Shown here piece after piece: positions 23,815 to 31,561 of a stretch of 64,000 bases of DNA. Positions within the stretch are counted from its first letter, which is position 1. Each line of letters begins with the position of its first letter. The stretch covers positions 620,001 through 684,000 of the forward strand of contig CAVYVZ010000009.1 of NCBI GenBank assembly GCA_963772065.1. Reading direction: 5' to 3'. The position numbers and the translations under genes were made by a program. Under the pieces are notes generated by a model that was given only the letters and a program-made list of their open reading frames with translations, made no database searches and was not told where the DNA came from. This DNA is from CAVYVZ01 sp963772065 (GTDB taxonomy: Bacteria; Acidobacteriota; Vicinamibacteria; Vicinamibacterales; UBA2999).

Positions 23815-26543
23815 TCGTCGAACGCCTCTACGCCGCTCTGCTGAGTGCGTTCCCACGCTCGTTCCGCCTGCGCTACGCCGCGCCGATGCGCCAGATCTTC
23901 CGCGAGCGCTACCTCGCCGCCCGGGACTCCGGTGGCCGCGCACGCGCGCATTTCCTCGCGCGAACCATCGTCGATGTCCTCGCGAACGCCACGCTCGAGC
24001 GCCTCGCGGCTGCACAGCGGTGGTTCTTGTTCCCGAACTTTCACGAGCAGCTCGCGCTGCGCGAGCAGGAGACACGTGTCATGACCTGGCAGGCGTTGTT
24101 GATGGATCTGCGCTATGCGCTTCGGATGTTCGTCCGCACGCCGGCGTTCACCGGTCTGACCGTGCTCGCCCTCGCGCTCGGCATCGGCGCGAACAGCGCC
24201 ATCTTCAGCGTCGTCAACGCCGTGCTGCTGAAGCCGCTGCCGTACGCACAGCCGGAACGCCTCGTGATGATCTGGAACGACAACACCCGCGAAGGCGTCC
24301 GGCAGTATCCGATGTCGCCGGCGAACTTCCTCGACGTGAAAGCCGCCACGCGCACGCTCGAGCGCGTGGAAATGATGTACTCGTTCCTCGTCACTCCCAC
24401 GATTCGCACGCCGGCCGGCACCGAACAGTTCAGCGCGTCAGGCACCACACCGGGGATGTTCGAACTCCTCGGACGGACGGCCGCGCTCGGCCGGACGCTG
24501 CAGCCCTCGGATCGCGTGGGCGCGATCGTTCTCAGCGATGGGTTCTGGCGCCGACGGTTCGGAGCCGACCCTGCGATCATCGGCCGTCAGCTCACCGTCA
24601 ATGAACAGCCAGCAACGGTGGTCGGCGTGATGCCGGCCGACTTCCACTTCCCGCTCAAGTCGATGCTCGGGCCAAGCGGTTTCTCGCCGGCGATCGAGCC
24701 GGATGCCTGGATCCCGCTGGACGTGACCAGTCCTCAATTCGTTCAGAACGGCGCACCCGTTCGCGTGCCGCACTACCTGAGCGTCGTCGGTCGACTCGCG
24801 CCCGGAGTGGCGATCGACCAGGCGCGGCAGGAGATCGCCTCGATCGTCGCGCGACTCGAGCAGCAATATCCGGACGTCAATCGAGGCCTCAAGTCGAACA
24901 TCGTGGCGCTGCACGATCAGGCCGTGGGTCGCGTGCGGCCGGCGCTCGTGCTGTTGCTTGCCGGCGTGGGTTTCGTGCTGCTGATGGCCTGCGTGAATGT
25001 CGCGAACCTCCTGCTGGCCCGCAGCGTCGCCAGGCAGAAGGAGATAGCCGTTCGGACGGCTCTTGGAGCCGGCCGAGGCCGACTTCTGGGGCAGATGCTC
25101 GCTGAGAGTCTGTTGTTGTCCGCCGCCGGCGGCCTCCTCGGCCTGGCTTTCGTGTGGCTCGGCGTCCGCCTGCTCGTTCTGACCGCGCCTCCTGAACTGC
25201 CGCGGCTCAACGAAGTTCATCCCGACATGACCATCGTGCTGTTCACGGCGGCGGTCTCTCTGATAGCCGGCCTGCTCGTCGGCCTCGCACCGGCGATTGC
25301 CGCGGGGCGGAGCAACGTGAACGACGCCTTGAAGGACACGTCGCGCGGCGTGGCCGGCGGGATTCTGCGCCAGCGCCTTCGCGCCGCTCTCGTCATAGGC
25401 GAAGTGGCGCTCGCGGTCGTGCTCACGATCGGCGCCGCGTTGCTGCTGCGCAGCTTCGTGGCCTTGCTCAACGTGGATCCCGGCTTCCGTTCTGAAAATC
25501 TGCTCACCCTCCAAGTGCAGCTGCCGAACCGCATCAGCACACCAGATGCGCGGCGGGCGTTCTATGCCGATATGTTCGGACGGCTCGAGTCACTCCCCGG
25601 CGTCGTCGCCGCCGGAGGGACCACGCGCCTGCCGCTCGGAAGCACGAACGTGAGCACCCGCGTACTGGTCGACGGGCGGAGCATGACGCCCGGCGAGATG
25701 CCCGAGGTCGAATTCCGCAGAGCAGTGCACGACTATTTTCGTGCGATGAGCATGCCCATTCTGCGAGGCCGGTCCTTCACCGAGGCAGACGGCCCCAACG
25801 CTCAACCGGTCGCCGTCGTGAACCAGACGATGGCGCGCCGCTTGTGGCCGAACGAGGATCCGGTGGGCAAACGGCTGAAGATGGGCACCAACCCGCAAAC
25901 TCCCTGGACGACGGTGGTCGGCGTGGTCGGCGACCTCCGGCATGCGGGCCTCGACGCGGAGCCGACTGCCGAGTACGACATCACGCATCTTCAAGGCCCG
26001 CCGGTTGCGCCGTTTCTCGTCATTCGCACGCAGGGAGATCCGGCGGCGCTGGCCGAATCAGTTCGCGCCGAGTTGAAGGCGCTCGAGAAGGACATGGCCG
26101 TCTACGACATGCGGACGATGAACGACGTCCTTGCGGCATCCGTGGCCGAGCGACGGTTCATTCTCGTGCTCGCGATCGCGTTCGGAGTTCTCGCGCTCAC
26201 CCTCGCCGCGGTTGGCGTCTACGGCGTGATGGCGCTGGTTGTCAGCGAGCGGACGCAGGAGATGGGCATACGCCTGGCCCTCGGCGCGGAGCCTTTGAAG
26301 GTGCTTGGGCTGGTCGTCGGGCAGGGTCTGGCGCTCGCGGGGGCGGGGATCGCAGCCGGCTTCGCGGCGTCGCTCGCGCTGATGCCGCTCATGGCAGGAC
26401 AGTTGTACGGGGTCGGCACGACGGACCCGGCGACGCTTGCCGCCGTGCCGGTGCTGCTCGCGGCAGTCGCCCTCATCGCGTGCATGATCCCGGCGCGCCG
26501 CGCGATGCGCGTCGATCCGGTCACGGCGCTGCGATACGAGTGA
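23811..26543 (+). CDS. ADOP-family orphan permease
   Basis: A 910-residue permease starting at GTG 23811 inside the PadR stop. The cytosolic lead (about 1-90) contains LLSAFPRSFRLRYAAPMRQI and FHEQLALREQETRVMTWQAL; its first part belongs to the same type as the leads at 11.4 and 14.0 kb. The first helix includes LALALGIGANSAIFSVVNAV. FtsX block 1 contains ARQKEIAVRTALGAGRGRLL; the second periplasmic domain contains YFRAMSMPILRGRSFTEADG and VVGVVGDLRHAG; FtsX block 2 contains RTQEMGIRLALGAEPLKVLG. It ends IPARRAMRVDPVTALRYE. As in the other copies, no ABC ATPase is linked. It is followed closely by argG (16 bp gap). Confidence 0.88.
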   Translation: MIVERLYAALLSAFPRSFRLRYAAPMRQIFRERYLAARDSGGRARAHFLARTIVDVLANATLERLAAAQRWFLFPNFHEQLALREQETRVMTWQALLMDLRYALRMFVRTPAFTGLTVLALALGIGANSAIFSVVNAVLLKPLPYAQPERLVMIWNDNTREGVRQYPMSPANFLDVKAATRTLERVEMMYSFLVTPTIRTPAGTEQFSASGTTPGMFELLGRTAALGRTLQPSDRVGAIVLSDGFWRRRFGADPAIIGRQLTVNEQPATVVGVMPADFHFPLKSMLGPSGFSPAIEPDAWIPLDVTSPQFVQNGAPVRVPHYLSVVGRLAPGVAIDQARQEIASIVARLEQQYPDVNRGLKSNIVALHDQAVGRVRPALVLLLAGVGFVLLMACVNVANLLLARSVARQKEIAVRTALGAGRGRLLGQMLAESLLLSAAGGLLGLAFVWLGVRLLVLTAPPELPRLNEVHPDMTIVLFTAAVSLIAGLLVGLAPAIAAGRSNVNDALKDTSRGVAGGILRQRLRAALVIGEVALAVVLTIGAALLLRSFVALLNVDPGFRSENLLTLQVQLPNRISTPDARRAFYADMFGRLESLPGVVAAGGTTRLPLGSTNVSTRVLVDGRSMTPGEMPEVEFRRAVHDYFRAMSMPILRGRSFTEADGPNAQPVAVVNQTMARRLWPNEDPVGKRLKMGTNPQTPWTTVVGVVGDLRHAGLDAEPTAEYDITHLQGPPVAPFLVIRTQGDPAALAESVRAELKALEKDMAVYDMRTMNDVLAASVAERRFILVLAIAFGVLALTLAAVGVYGVMALVVSERTQEMGIRLALGAEPLKVLGLVVGQGLALAGAGIAAGFAASLALMPLMAGQLYGVGTTDPATLAAVPVLLAAVALIACMIPARRAMRVDPVTALRYE

Positions 26544-26559
26544 TACGATCGGACGCTGA

Positions 26560-27909
26560 ATGGGCAACATCCTTCAGCGTCTTCCCGCCGGCGAACGTGT
26601 CGGTATCGCGTTCTCGGGTGGCCTCGATACCAGCGCCGCGCTCCACTGGATGCGCGAGAAGGGCGCCATCCCGTACGCATACACCGCGAACCTCGGGCAG
26701 CCCGATGAGAAGGACTACGAGGAAATCCCGAGGAAGGCGCTGACCTACGGCGCCGAGAAGGCGCGCCTCGTCGAATGCCGCCCGCAGCTCGTGGCCGAAG
26801 GTCTGGCCGCGCTGCAGTGCGGCGCGTTTCACATCTCCACCGCCGGCAGCACCTACTTCAATACGACGCCGATCGGCCGCGCCGTCACCGGCACCATGCT
26901 CGTCGCGGCCATGCGCGACGACGACGTTCACATCTGGGGGGATGGCAGCACCTTCAAAGGCAACGACATCGAACGGTTCTACCGCTACGGCCTGCTCGCG
27001 AATCCAGCGCTCCGCATCTACAAGCCGTGGCTCGATCAGCAGTTCATCGACGAGCTCGGCGGCCGCAAGGAGATGTCGGAGTACATGGAACGCGCCGGCT
27101 TCGAATATCGGATGAGCACGGAGAAGGCGTACTCAACCGACTCGAACATTCTGGGCGCCACGCACGAAGCCAAGGATCTCGAGCGCCTCGACACAGGCAT
27201 CACCATCGTCGAGCCGATCATGGGCGTCGCATTCTGGCGTGACGATGTCGCCGTGAAGCGTGAAACGGTGACCATTCGCTTCGACGAGGGTCAGCCCGCC
27301 GCGATCAATGGGCGGACCTACAAAGACCGTGTCGGGCTCATCGAGGAGGCGAACACGATCGGCGGACGCCATGGGCTCGGCATGTCCGATCAGATCGAGA
27401 ATCGCATCATCGAGGCGAAGAGCCGCGGCATCTACGAGGCGCCGGGCATGGCGCTCCTCTTCCTCGCGTACGAGCGGCTGATCACCGGCATCCACAACGA
27501 GGACACGATCGAACAGTACCGCGACAACGGCCGGCGGCTGGGCCGTTTGCTGTACCAGGGCCGCTGGTTCGATCCGCAGGCGATGATGCTCCGCGAGACG
27601 GCGCAGCGGTGGGTGGCAAGAGCCATCACCGGCGAGGTCACGCTGGAGCTGCGCCGCGGCAACGATTACTCGATCCTCGATACCTCGAGCCCGAACCTCA
27701 CGTACAAACCCGAGCGCCTGACGATGGAGAAAGGTGCGTCGACGTTCTCTCCGCAGGATCGCATCGGCCAGCTGACGATGCGGAATCTGGACATCACCGA
27801 TACGCGCGACAAGCTGCTGATTTACATGCGGACCGGCCTGCTCGCGCCGGCCGCGCCCTCCGGTGTCCCTTTGCTGTCCGACGCCGACAAGAACGAGCCC
27901 GACGCTTAG
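26560..27909 (+). CDS. argG: Argininosuccinate synthase
   Basis: Condenses citrulline and aspartate with ATP to argininosuccinate, the penultimate step of arginine synthesis; cytosolic. The 449-residue length and sequence follow the long E. coli-type ArgG. The P-loop-like PP motif AFSGGLDTSAAL is at residues 17-28, with STAGSTYFNTTPIGRAVTGT, IWGDGSTFKGNDIERFYRYG, STDSNILGATHEAKDLE and NTIGGRHGLGMSDQIENRII. It stands alone without other arg genes. TACGAT lies 10 bases before the ATG, so a nearly leaderless transcript is possible. It converges with the response-regulator gene and the ends overlap by four bases. Confidence 0.95.
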   Translation: MGNILQRLPAGERVGIAFSGGLDTSAALHWMREKGAIPYAYTANLGQPDEKDYEEIPRKALTYGAEKARLVECRPQLVAEGLAALQCGAFHISTAGSTYFNTTPIGRAVTGTMLVAAMRDDDVHIWGDGSTFKGNDIERFYRYGLLANPALRIYKPWLDQQFIDELGGRKEMSEYMERAGFEYRMSTEKAYSTDSNILGATHEAKDLERLDTGITIVEPIMGVAFWRDDVAVKRETVTIRFDEGQPAAINGRTYKDRVGLIEEANTIGGRHGLGMSDQIENRIIEAKSRGIYEAPGMALLFLAYERLITGIHNEDTIEQYRDNGRRLGRLLYQGRWFDPQAMMLRETAQRWVARAITGEVTLELRRGNDYSILDTSSPNLTYKPERLTMEKGASTFSPQDRIGQLTMRNLDITDTRDKLLIYMRTGLLAPAAPSGVPLLSDADKNEPDA

Positions 27910-28622
27910 CGGGGATTCGACGGCGCGATGAACTTGTAGCCGACGCCGCGGACCGTGACGAGGAATTTCGGCTTCGCGGGGTTGTCTTCGAGGTAGCGCC
28001 GCAGCCGCACGATGAAGTTGTCGATCGCGCGAGTGTCGGTCTCCTCGTGCAGGTCCCAGACATCCTCGAGAATCGATTTGCGCGACACCGGCTGGCCGGC
28101 GTTCTTCACCAGGTAGCGGAGCAGCTCGCACTCCATGAGGGTCAGCGGATGCGACCTGCCCTTCGCGCGGATCTCCATCTTCCCGAAATCCAGCGTGCGG
28201 TCGGCAAACGTGAACACGTCGGTGTGCGGCTGCGACGGCTGCGGCTGGGACCATCCGCGGCGGCGCAGCAGGCCGCGCACGCGCGCCATGAGGATGGCGA
28301 GCTCGAACGGCTTCGGCAGGTAGTCGTCGGCGCCCGACTCGAACCCCTTGAGCACGTCCTCGGGCCGGCCGCGCGCGGTCAGCATCAGAATCGGTACGAA
28401 CTGGCCCGCGGCGCGAAGCGCTGACGCGACCTCGAATCCGTTCTTGCCGGGCAGCATCACGTCGAGAATGACGGCGTCGAAGCGGTCGCGCTCCTCGAGC
28501 AGGCGCTCGAGGGCATGCGTGCCGTCGCCGACGACCTCCGCCTCGTGGCCGTCGGCTTCCAGGTTGAAGCGGAGGCCGTCGGCGATGTGCTGCTCGTCCT
28601 CGACGATGAGCAGGCGGCTCAT
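27906..28622 (-). CDS. OmpR-family response regulator
   Basis: A 238-residue two-domain regulator. The receiver domain (1-120) has the acidic pair in IVEDEQ, the phospho-accepting Asp54 in VILDVMLPGKNGFE, a Thr in LMLTARG and Lys104 in YLPKPFEL. The winged-helix DNA-binding domain (about 140-232) shows LTLMECELLRYLVKNAGQPV, ILEDVWDLHEETDTRAIDNF and FLVTVRGVGYKFI. It overlaps the sensor kinase gene upstream by ATGA, so the two form one transcript with the kinase first. Target genes unknown; the nearest candidates are the desaturase and argG, but no binding-site evidence was seen. Confidence 0.93.
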   Translation of the reverse strand: MSRLLIVEDEQHIADGLRFNLEADGHEAEVVGDGTHALERLLEERDRFDAVILDVMLPGKNGFEVASALRAAGQFVPILMLTARGRPEDVLKGFESGADDYLPKPFELAILMARVRGLLRRRGWSQPQPSQPHTDVFTFADRTLDFGKMEIRAKGRSHPLTLMECELLRYLVKNAGQPVSRKSILEDVWDLHEETDTRAIDNFIVRLRRYLEDNPAKPKFLVTVRGVGYKFIAPSNPR

Positions 28623-29506
28623 CCCCGTGGAAGCTCCACGGTGAAGGTGGCGCCGTGGCCCTCGCCTTCGCTGTGCGCGAACACGCGGCCGCCATGGGCG
28701 CGCGCGATCGCGCGCACGATGTACAGCCCGAGCCCCGTGCCGGTGACCTGCTTCCGCCCGCGCACCTGGACGCGATAGAAGCGCTTGAAGATGCGCCGCA
28801 GGTGCGACCGCGGAATGCCGATGCCGCGGTCCGTGACGCGGACCCACACGGTCTCCGGCGTCGGCGCCGCCAGCGTGACGGTGATGCGCAGGTTGTCGCC
28901 CGAGTACTTCACGGCGTTGTCGAGGAGGTTCGAGACGACCATGCGGAGGTCTTCCGGATCGCCGAGGACGCCCAGCGGCTGATTCGTCTGCGCCTCGAGG
29001 GCAATCGCCCCGGGCGGGAGGTGGTGCCGAAGCGTGGCGAGGTCGACGCATTCTCGCGCCACCGCGCCCATGTCGACGCTTTGCCGGACGCCTTCCTTTC
29101 CTTCACGCGCCGCGCCCGCCTTCAGCACCTGGTCGACCGTCCGATGGAGGCGGTCGGCGTCCGCCAGCATGACGTCGTAGAAGTGCCGCTTCTGCTCGTC
29201 GGTCAGGCTGCGCGACTGCAGCGTCTCGAGGTAGAGCTTGATCGAGGCGATCGGGGTCTTGAGCTCGTGCGTGACGGCGTTGATGAACGTATCGTGATCC
29301 TCGTTGCGCTTGATTTCCAGCACCAGGAACACGGTGTACACGATGATGCCGGCGATGATGAGCGCAAACGTCAGAATGCCCCAGATGAGCGGCGTCACTC
29401 GGCGCGCGTTGATGACGATCCACCCGATGTTCAGCGACAACGCCGCCGCCACCAGCAGCACGCAGAACGTCACGAAGAACGTGATGGCCTTCTGCCGTCG
29501 TGTCAC
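28619..29506 (-). CDS. Sensor histidine kinase without a periplasmic sensor domain
   Basis: A 295-residue kinase. Two transmembrane helices (about 7-32 and 40-63) are separated by only a handful of residues (INARRVTP), so almost nothing is exposed outside. The dimerisation domain has the phospho-accepting His80 in AVTHELKTPIASIK. The ATPase domain has the N box VVSNLLDNAVKYS, the G1 box VTDRGIGIPRS, the F region FKRFYRV and the G2 box GTGLGLYIVRAIARAHGG. A short HAMP-less linker connects helix 2 to the DHp domain. This intramembrane-sensing layout is typical of kinases that sense envelope stress or antimicrobial agents through the membrane or a partner. Partner of the response regulator at 27906. 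Confidence 0.92.
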   Translation of the reverse strand: MTRRQKAITFFVTFCVLLVAAALSLNIGWIVINARRVTPLIWGILTFALIIAGIIVYTVFLVLEIKRNEDHDTFINAVTHELKTPIASIKLYLETLQSRSLTDEQKRHFYDVMLADADRLHRTVDQVLKAGAAREGKEGVRQSVDMGAVARECVDLATLRHHLPPGAIALEAQTNQPLGVLGDPEDLRMVVSNLLDNAVKYSGDNLRITVTLAAPTPETVWVRVTDRGIGIPRSHLRRIFKRFYRVQVRGRKQVTGTGLGLYIVRAIARAHGGRVFAHSEGEGHGATFTVELPRG

Positions 29507-29518
29507 GGATGAATTCTA

Positions 29519-29548
29519 AATAAAAAAGGCCGGCACGAGGCCGGCCTT
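29519..29548 (-). terminator. Rho-independent terminator of the desaturase gene
   Basis: On the minus strand AAGGCCGGC pairs with GCCGGCCTT (29540-29548 with 29526-29534) around a five-base loop, followed by a run of T and A ending near 29519. It lies 21 bases beyond the desaturase stop and 13 bases before the kinase ATG, so it separates the two transcripts. Confidence 0.9.
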
Positions 29549-29568
29549 CGAGATGAGCGCTGGGGGAG

Positions 29569-30459
29569 CTAAGCGACGGCTTCTTCTTCGCCGACGATCC
29601 GGTCGTTCTCCTCGTAGGGCACTTCCTGAGCGATCTTTGCGACTTTGATGTCCCAGGCGAGCCCCAGCTTCCGGAGGATGCTGATGCCGATCCAGTTGAT
29701 GTCGAGCTCGTACCACGCCAGGCCATGACGCGCGGAGACGGGATGCGCGTGGTGGTTGTTGTGCCACCCTTCACCGAACGTGATGAGCGCCACCCACCAG
29801 TTGTTCGTCGAGTCGTCGCGAGTCTCGAAGCGGCGCGAGCCCCACAGGTGCGTCGCCGAATTCACCAGCCACGTGCAGTGGAGGCCGAACGTCGTTCTGA
29901 AGAAGATGCCCCACAGCACGTATGGAATCCCGCCGAACGCGAGGAGACCGAGGCCGACCACGACGTTCGAGAGCCAGTGCCAGTTGGACAGCCACACGTG
30001 CACGCGATCGCGAGAGAGGTCCGGGACGTAGCGCGCGAGCACCGAGTCATCGTGATGCAGCCCCTGGCCGGTCATGATCCAACCCATGTGCGCCCAGTAG
30101 GTGCCCTCGCGCGGCGAGTGCGGGTCGCCTTCGCGGTCCGACTTCTGATGGTGAATGCGATGCGTCGCGACCCAGAAAATCGGTCCGCCCTCGAGCGCGA
30201 GCGTGCCGCAGAACGTCAGGAAGTACTCCACCCACTTGTGGGTTTTGTACCCGCGATGCGTGAGCAGGCGGTGGTAGGCCATCCCGATGCCGAGGCATCC
30301 CGAGATGAACCAGAGGACGGCGGCGGCGAGAATCGCGCCCGAGTCGATGAAGAAGAATGCAGCGAGGGCGCCGATGTGAAAACCGGTCATCGCGATCGAG
30401 GTGATCCAGTTCACACCCTTCTGGTATTTGCGCCCGTACATGAGCGTCGGCATGGTCAT
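29569..30459 (-). CDS. Acyl-CoA/fatty acid delta-9-type desaturase
   Basis: A membrane di-iron enzyme that introduces a cis double bond into saturated acyl chains. The 296 residues carry the three histidine boxes: HRLLTH (63-68), HRIHH (100-104) and HNNHH (about 237-241, within FGEGWHNNHHAHP). Hydrophobic segments near 20-55, 80-97 and 160-195 fit the four-helix topology. GGPIFWVATHR and DPHSPREGTYWAHMGW are typical of bacterial stearoyl-CoA-desaturase relatives. The start is taken as ATG 30459 (ATG 30453 also possible); the frame runs open far upstream but across the divergent gene. A strong terminator follows. Likely role: membrane fluidity. Confidence 0.9.
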   Translation of the reverse strand: MTMPTLMYGRKYQKGVNWITSIAMTGFHIGALAAFFFIDSGAILAAAVLWFISGCLGIGMAYHRLLTHRGYKTHKWVEYFLTFCGTLALEGGPIFWVATHRIHHQKSDREGDPHSPREGTYWAHMGWIMTGQGLHHDDSVLARYVPDLSRDRVHVWLSNWHWLSNVVVGLGLLAFGGIPYVLWGIFFRTTFGLHCTWLVNSATHLWGSRRFETRDDSTNNWWVALITFGEGWHNNHHAHPVSARHGLAWYELDINWIGISILRKLGLAWDIKVAKIAQEVPYEENDRIVGEEEAVA

Positions 30460-30606
30460 AGTGAGTGCTGTCAGGCTAGCAGGCTCGGCCGGCTGGCACT
30501 GTAATACTTGTGTAATCCTCGCGCGCTGCACGTAAGTGACTGACTCGGCGTAGTTTTGCGATGCGAGCCCTGCCGGGTGATAAGCTCGCGATCTGGAGGC
30601 GAAGAC

Positions 30607-31515
30607 ATGCCCCGCCTGAACTTTTCGGCGCTTGTCACTGCCGGCATCATCGTCGCGCTGGTGACGATGTACGCCGACGATGCCTACGTGCAGGCCCTCA
30701 CGAAATGGCGTCAGGAGCGCGAGGCGACACTGAAAGCCGACAACGGCTGGCTCACGGTGGCCGGACTCTTCTTTCTGAATCAGGGACGGAATACGTTCGG
30801 CTCGGGCCCGCTCAACGATATCGTGCTGCCCGCCGATGCGCCGATGGAAGCCGGGACGTTCGAGCTGGAGGGACGGAAAGTCGTGCTGCGCGCGAAAGCA
30901 CCGCTGACCGTCAACGGGAAGGAGACGGCGCTCGCCGAACTGCGTCCCGCGGCGGATGGCAAGCCGGCCGACCAGTTGACGATCGGAGGGCTGACGGCAT
31001 TCGTTCACGTGAGTGGCGATCGCCTCGCGATCAGGCTTCGTGACAAGAACAGTGAGATCCGCCGCAATTTCACCGGCCTGAAATGGTTCGCTCCGAATGA
31101 GGCGTACAAGGTGACCGGCCGCTTCGAGCCCTACGCCGTTCCGAAGACCGTGAAGGTGCCGAACATCCTCGGCGATCTCGAGACCTACACCGCGCCAGGC
31201 GTCGTGGCGTTCACGGTCAACGGCCAGGAGCACAAGCTCGAGGTCTTCGAGTCGGGGAGCGGAGACGACAAGCGATTCTTCATCGTCTTCCGCGATCTCA
31301 CGAGCGGCAGGGAAACGTATCCGTCAGCCCGGTTCCTGTACACAGATTGGCCGGTGAACGGACAGACGACGCTCGACTTCAATAAGGCCTACAACCCGCC
31401 GTGCGCGTTCAATCCGTATACGACCTGTCCCTTGCCGACCGAGCAGAACCGCATGCGGGTGCGAATCGAAGCAGGCGAGCTCGACTACCACAAGGCCGCC
31501 ACGCACGACCGTTGA
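30607..31515 (+). CDS. DUF1684 protein, exported
   Basis: A 302-residue protein of the DUF1684 family. An N-terminal anchor or signal (FSALVTAGIIVALVTMYA) is followed by VQALTKWRQEREATLKADNG and WLTVAGLFFLNQGRNTFGSG. Further on are EIRRNFTGLKWFAPNEAYKV, the segment VVAFTVNGQEHKLEVFESG and the highly conserved tail DFNKAYNPPCAFNPYTTCPL, PTEQNRMRVRIEAGE. The ATG at 30607 is preceded by GGAGG at a normal distance, which decides the start. The biochemical role is unknown. A nearly identical copy of its last ~126 bases is found at 34345, on the other side of the kinase gene. Confidence 0.85.
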   Translation: MPRLNFSALVTAGIIVALVTMYADDAYVQALTKWRQEREATLKADNGWLTVAGLFFLNQGRNTFGSGPLNDIVLPADAPMEAGTFELEGRKVVLRAKAPLTVNGKETALAELRPAADGKPADQLTIGGLTAFVHVSGDRLAIRLRDKNSEIRRNFTGLKWFAPNEAYKVTGRFEPYAVPKTVKVPNILGDLETYTAPGVVAFTVNGQEHKLEVFESGSGDDKRFFIVFRDLTSGRETYPSARFLYTDWPVNGQTTLDFNKAYNPPCAFNPYTTCPLPTEQNRMRVRIEAGELDYHKAATHDR

Positions 31516-31561
31516 TCGAGGCTGAGCCGAGGTCGAGATCAGCGCGACGCGCAGAGCGGCG

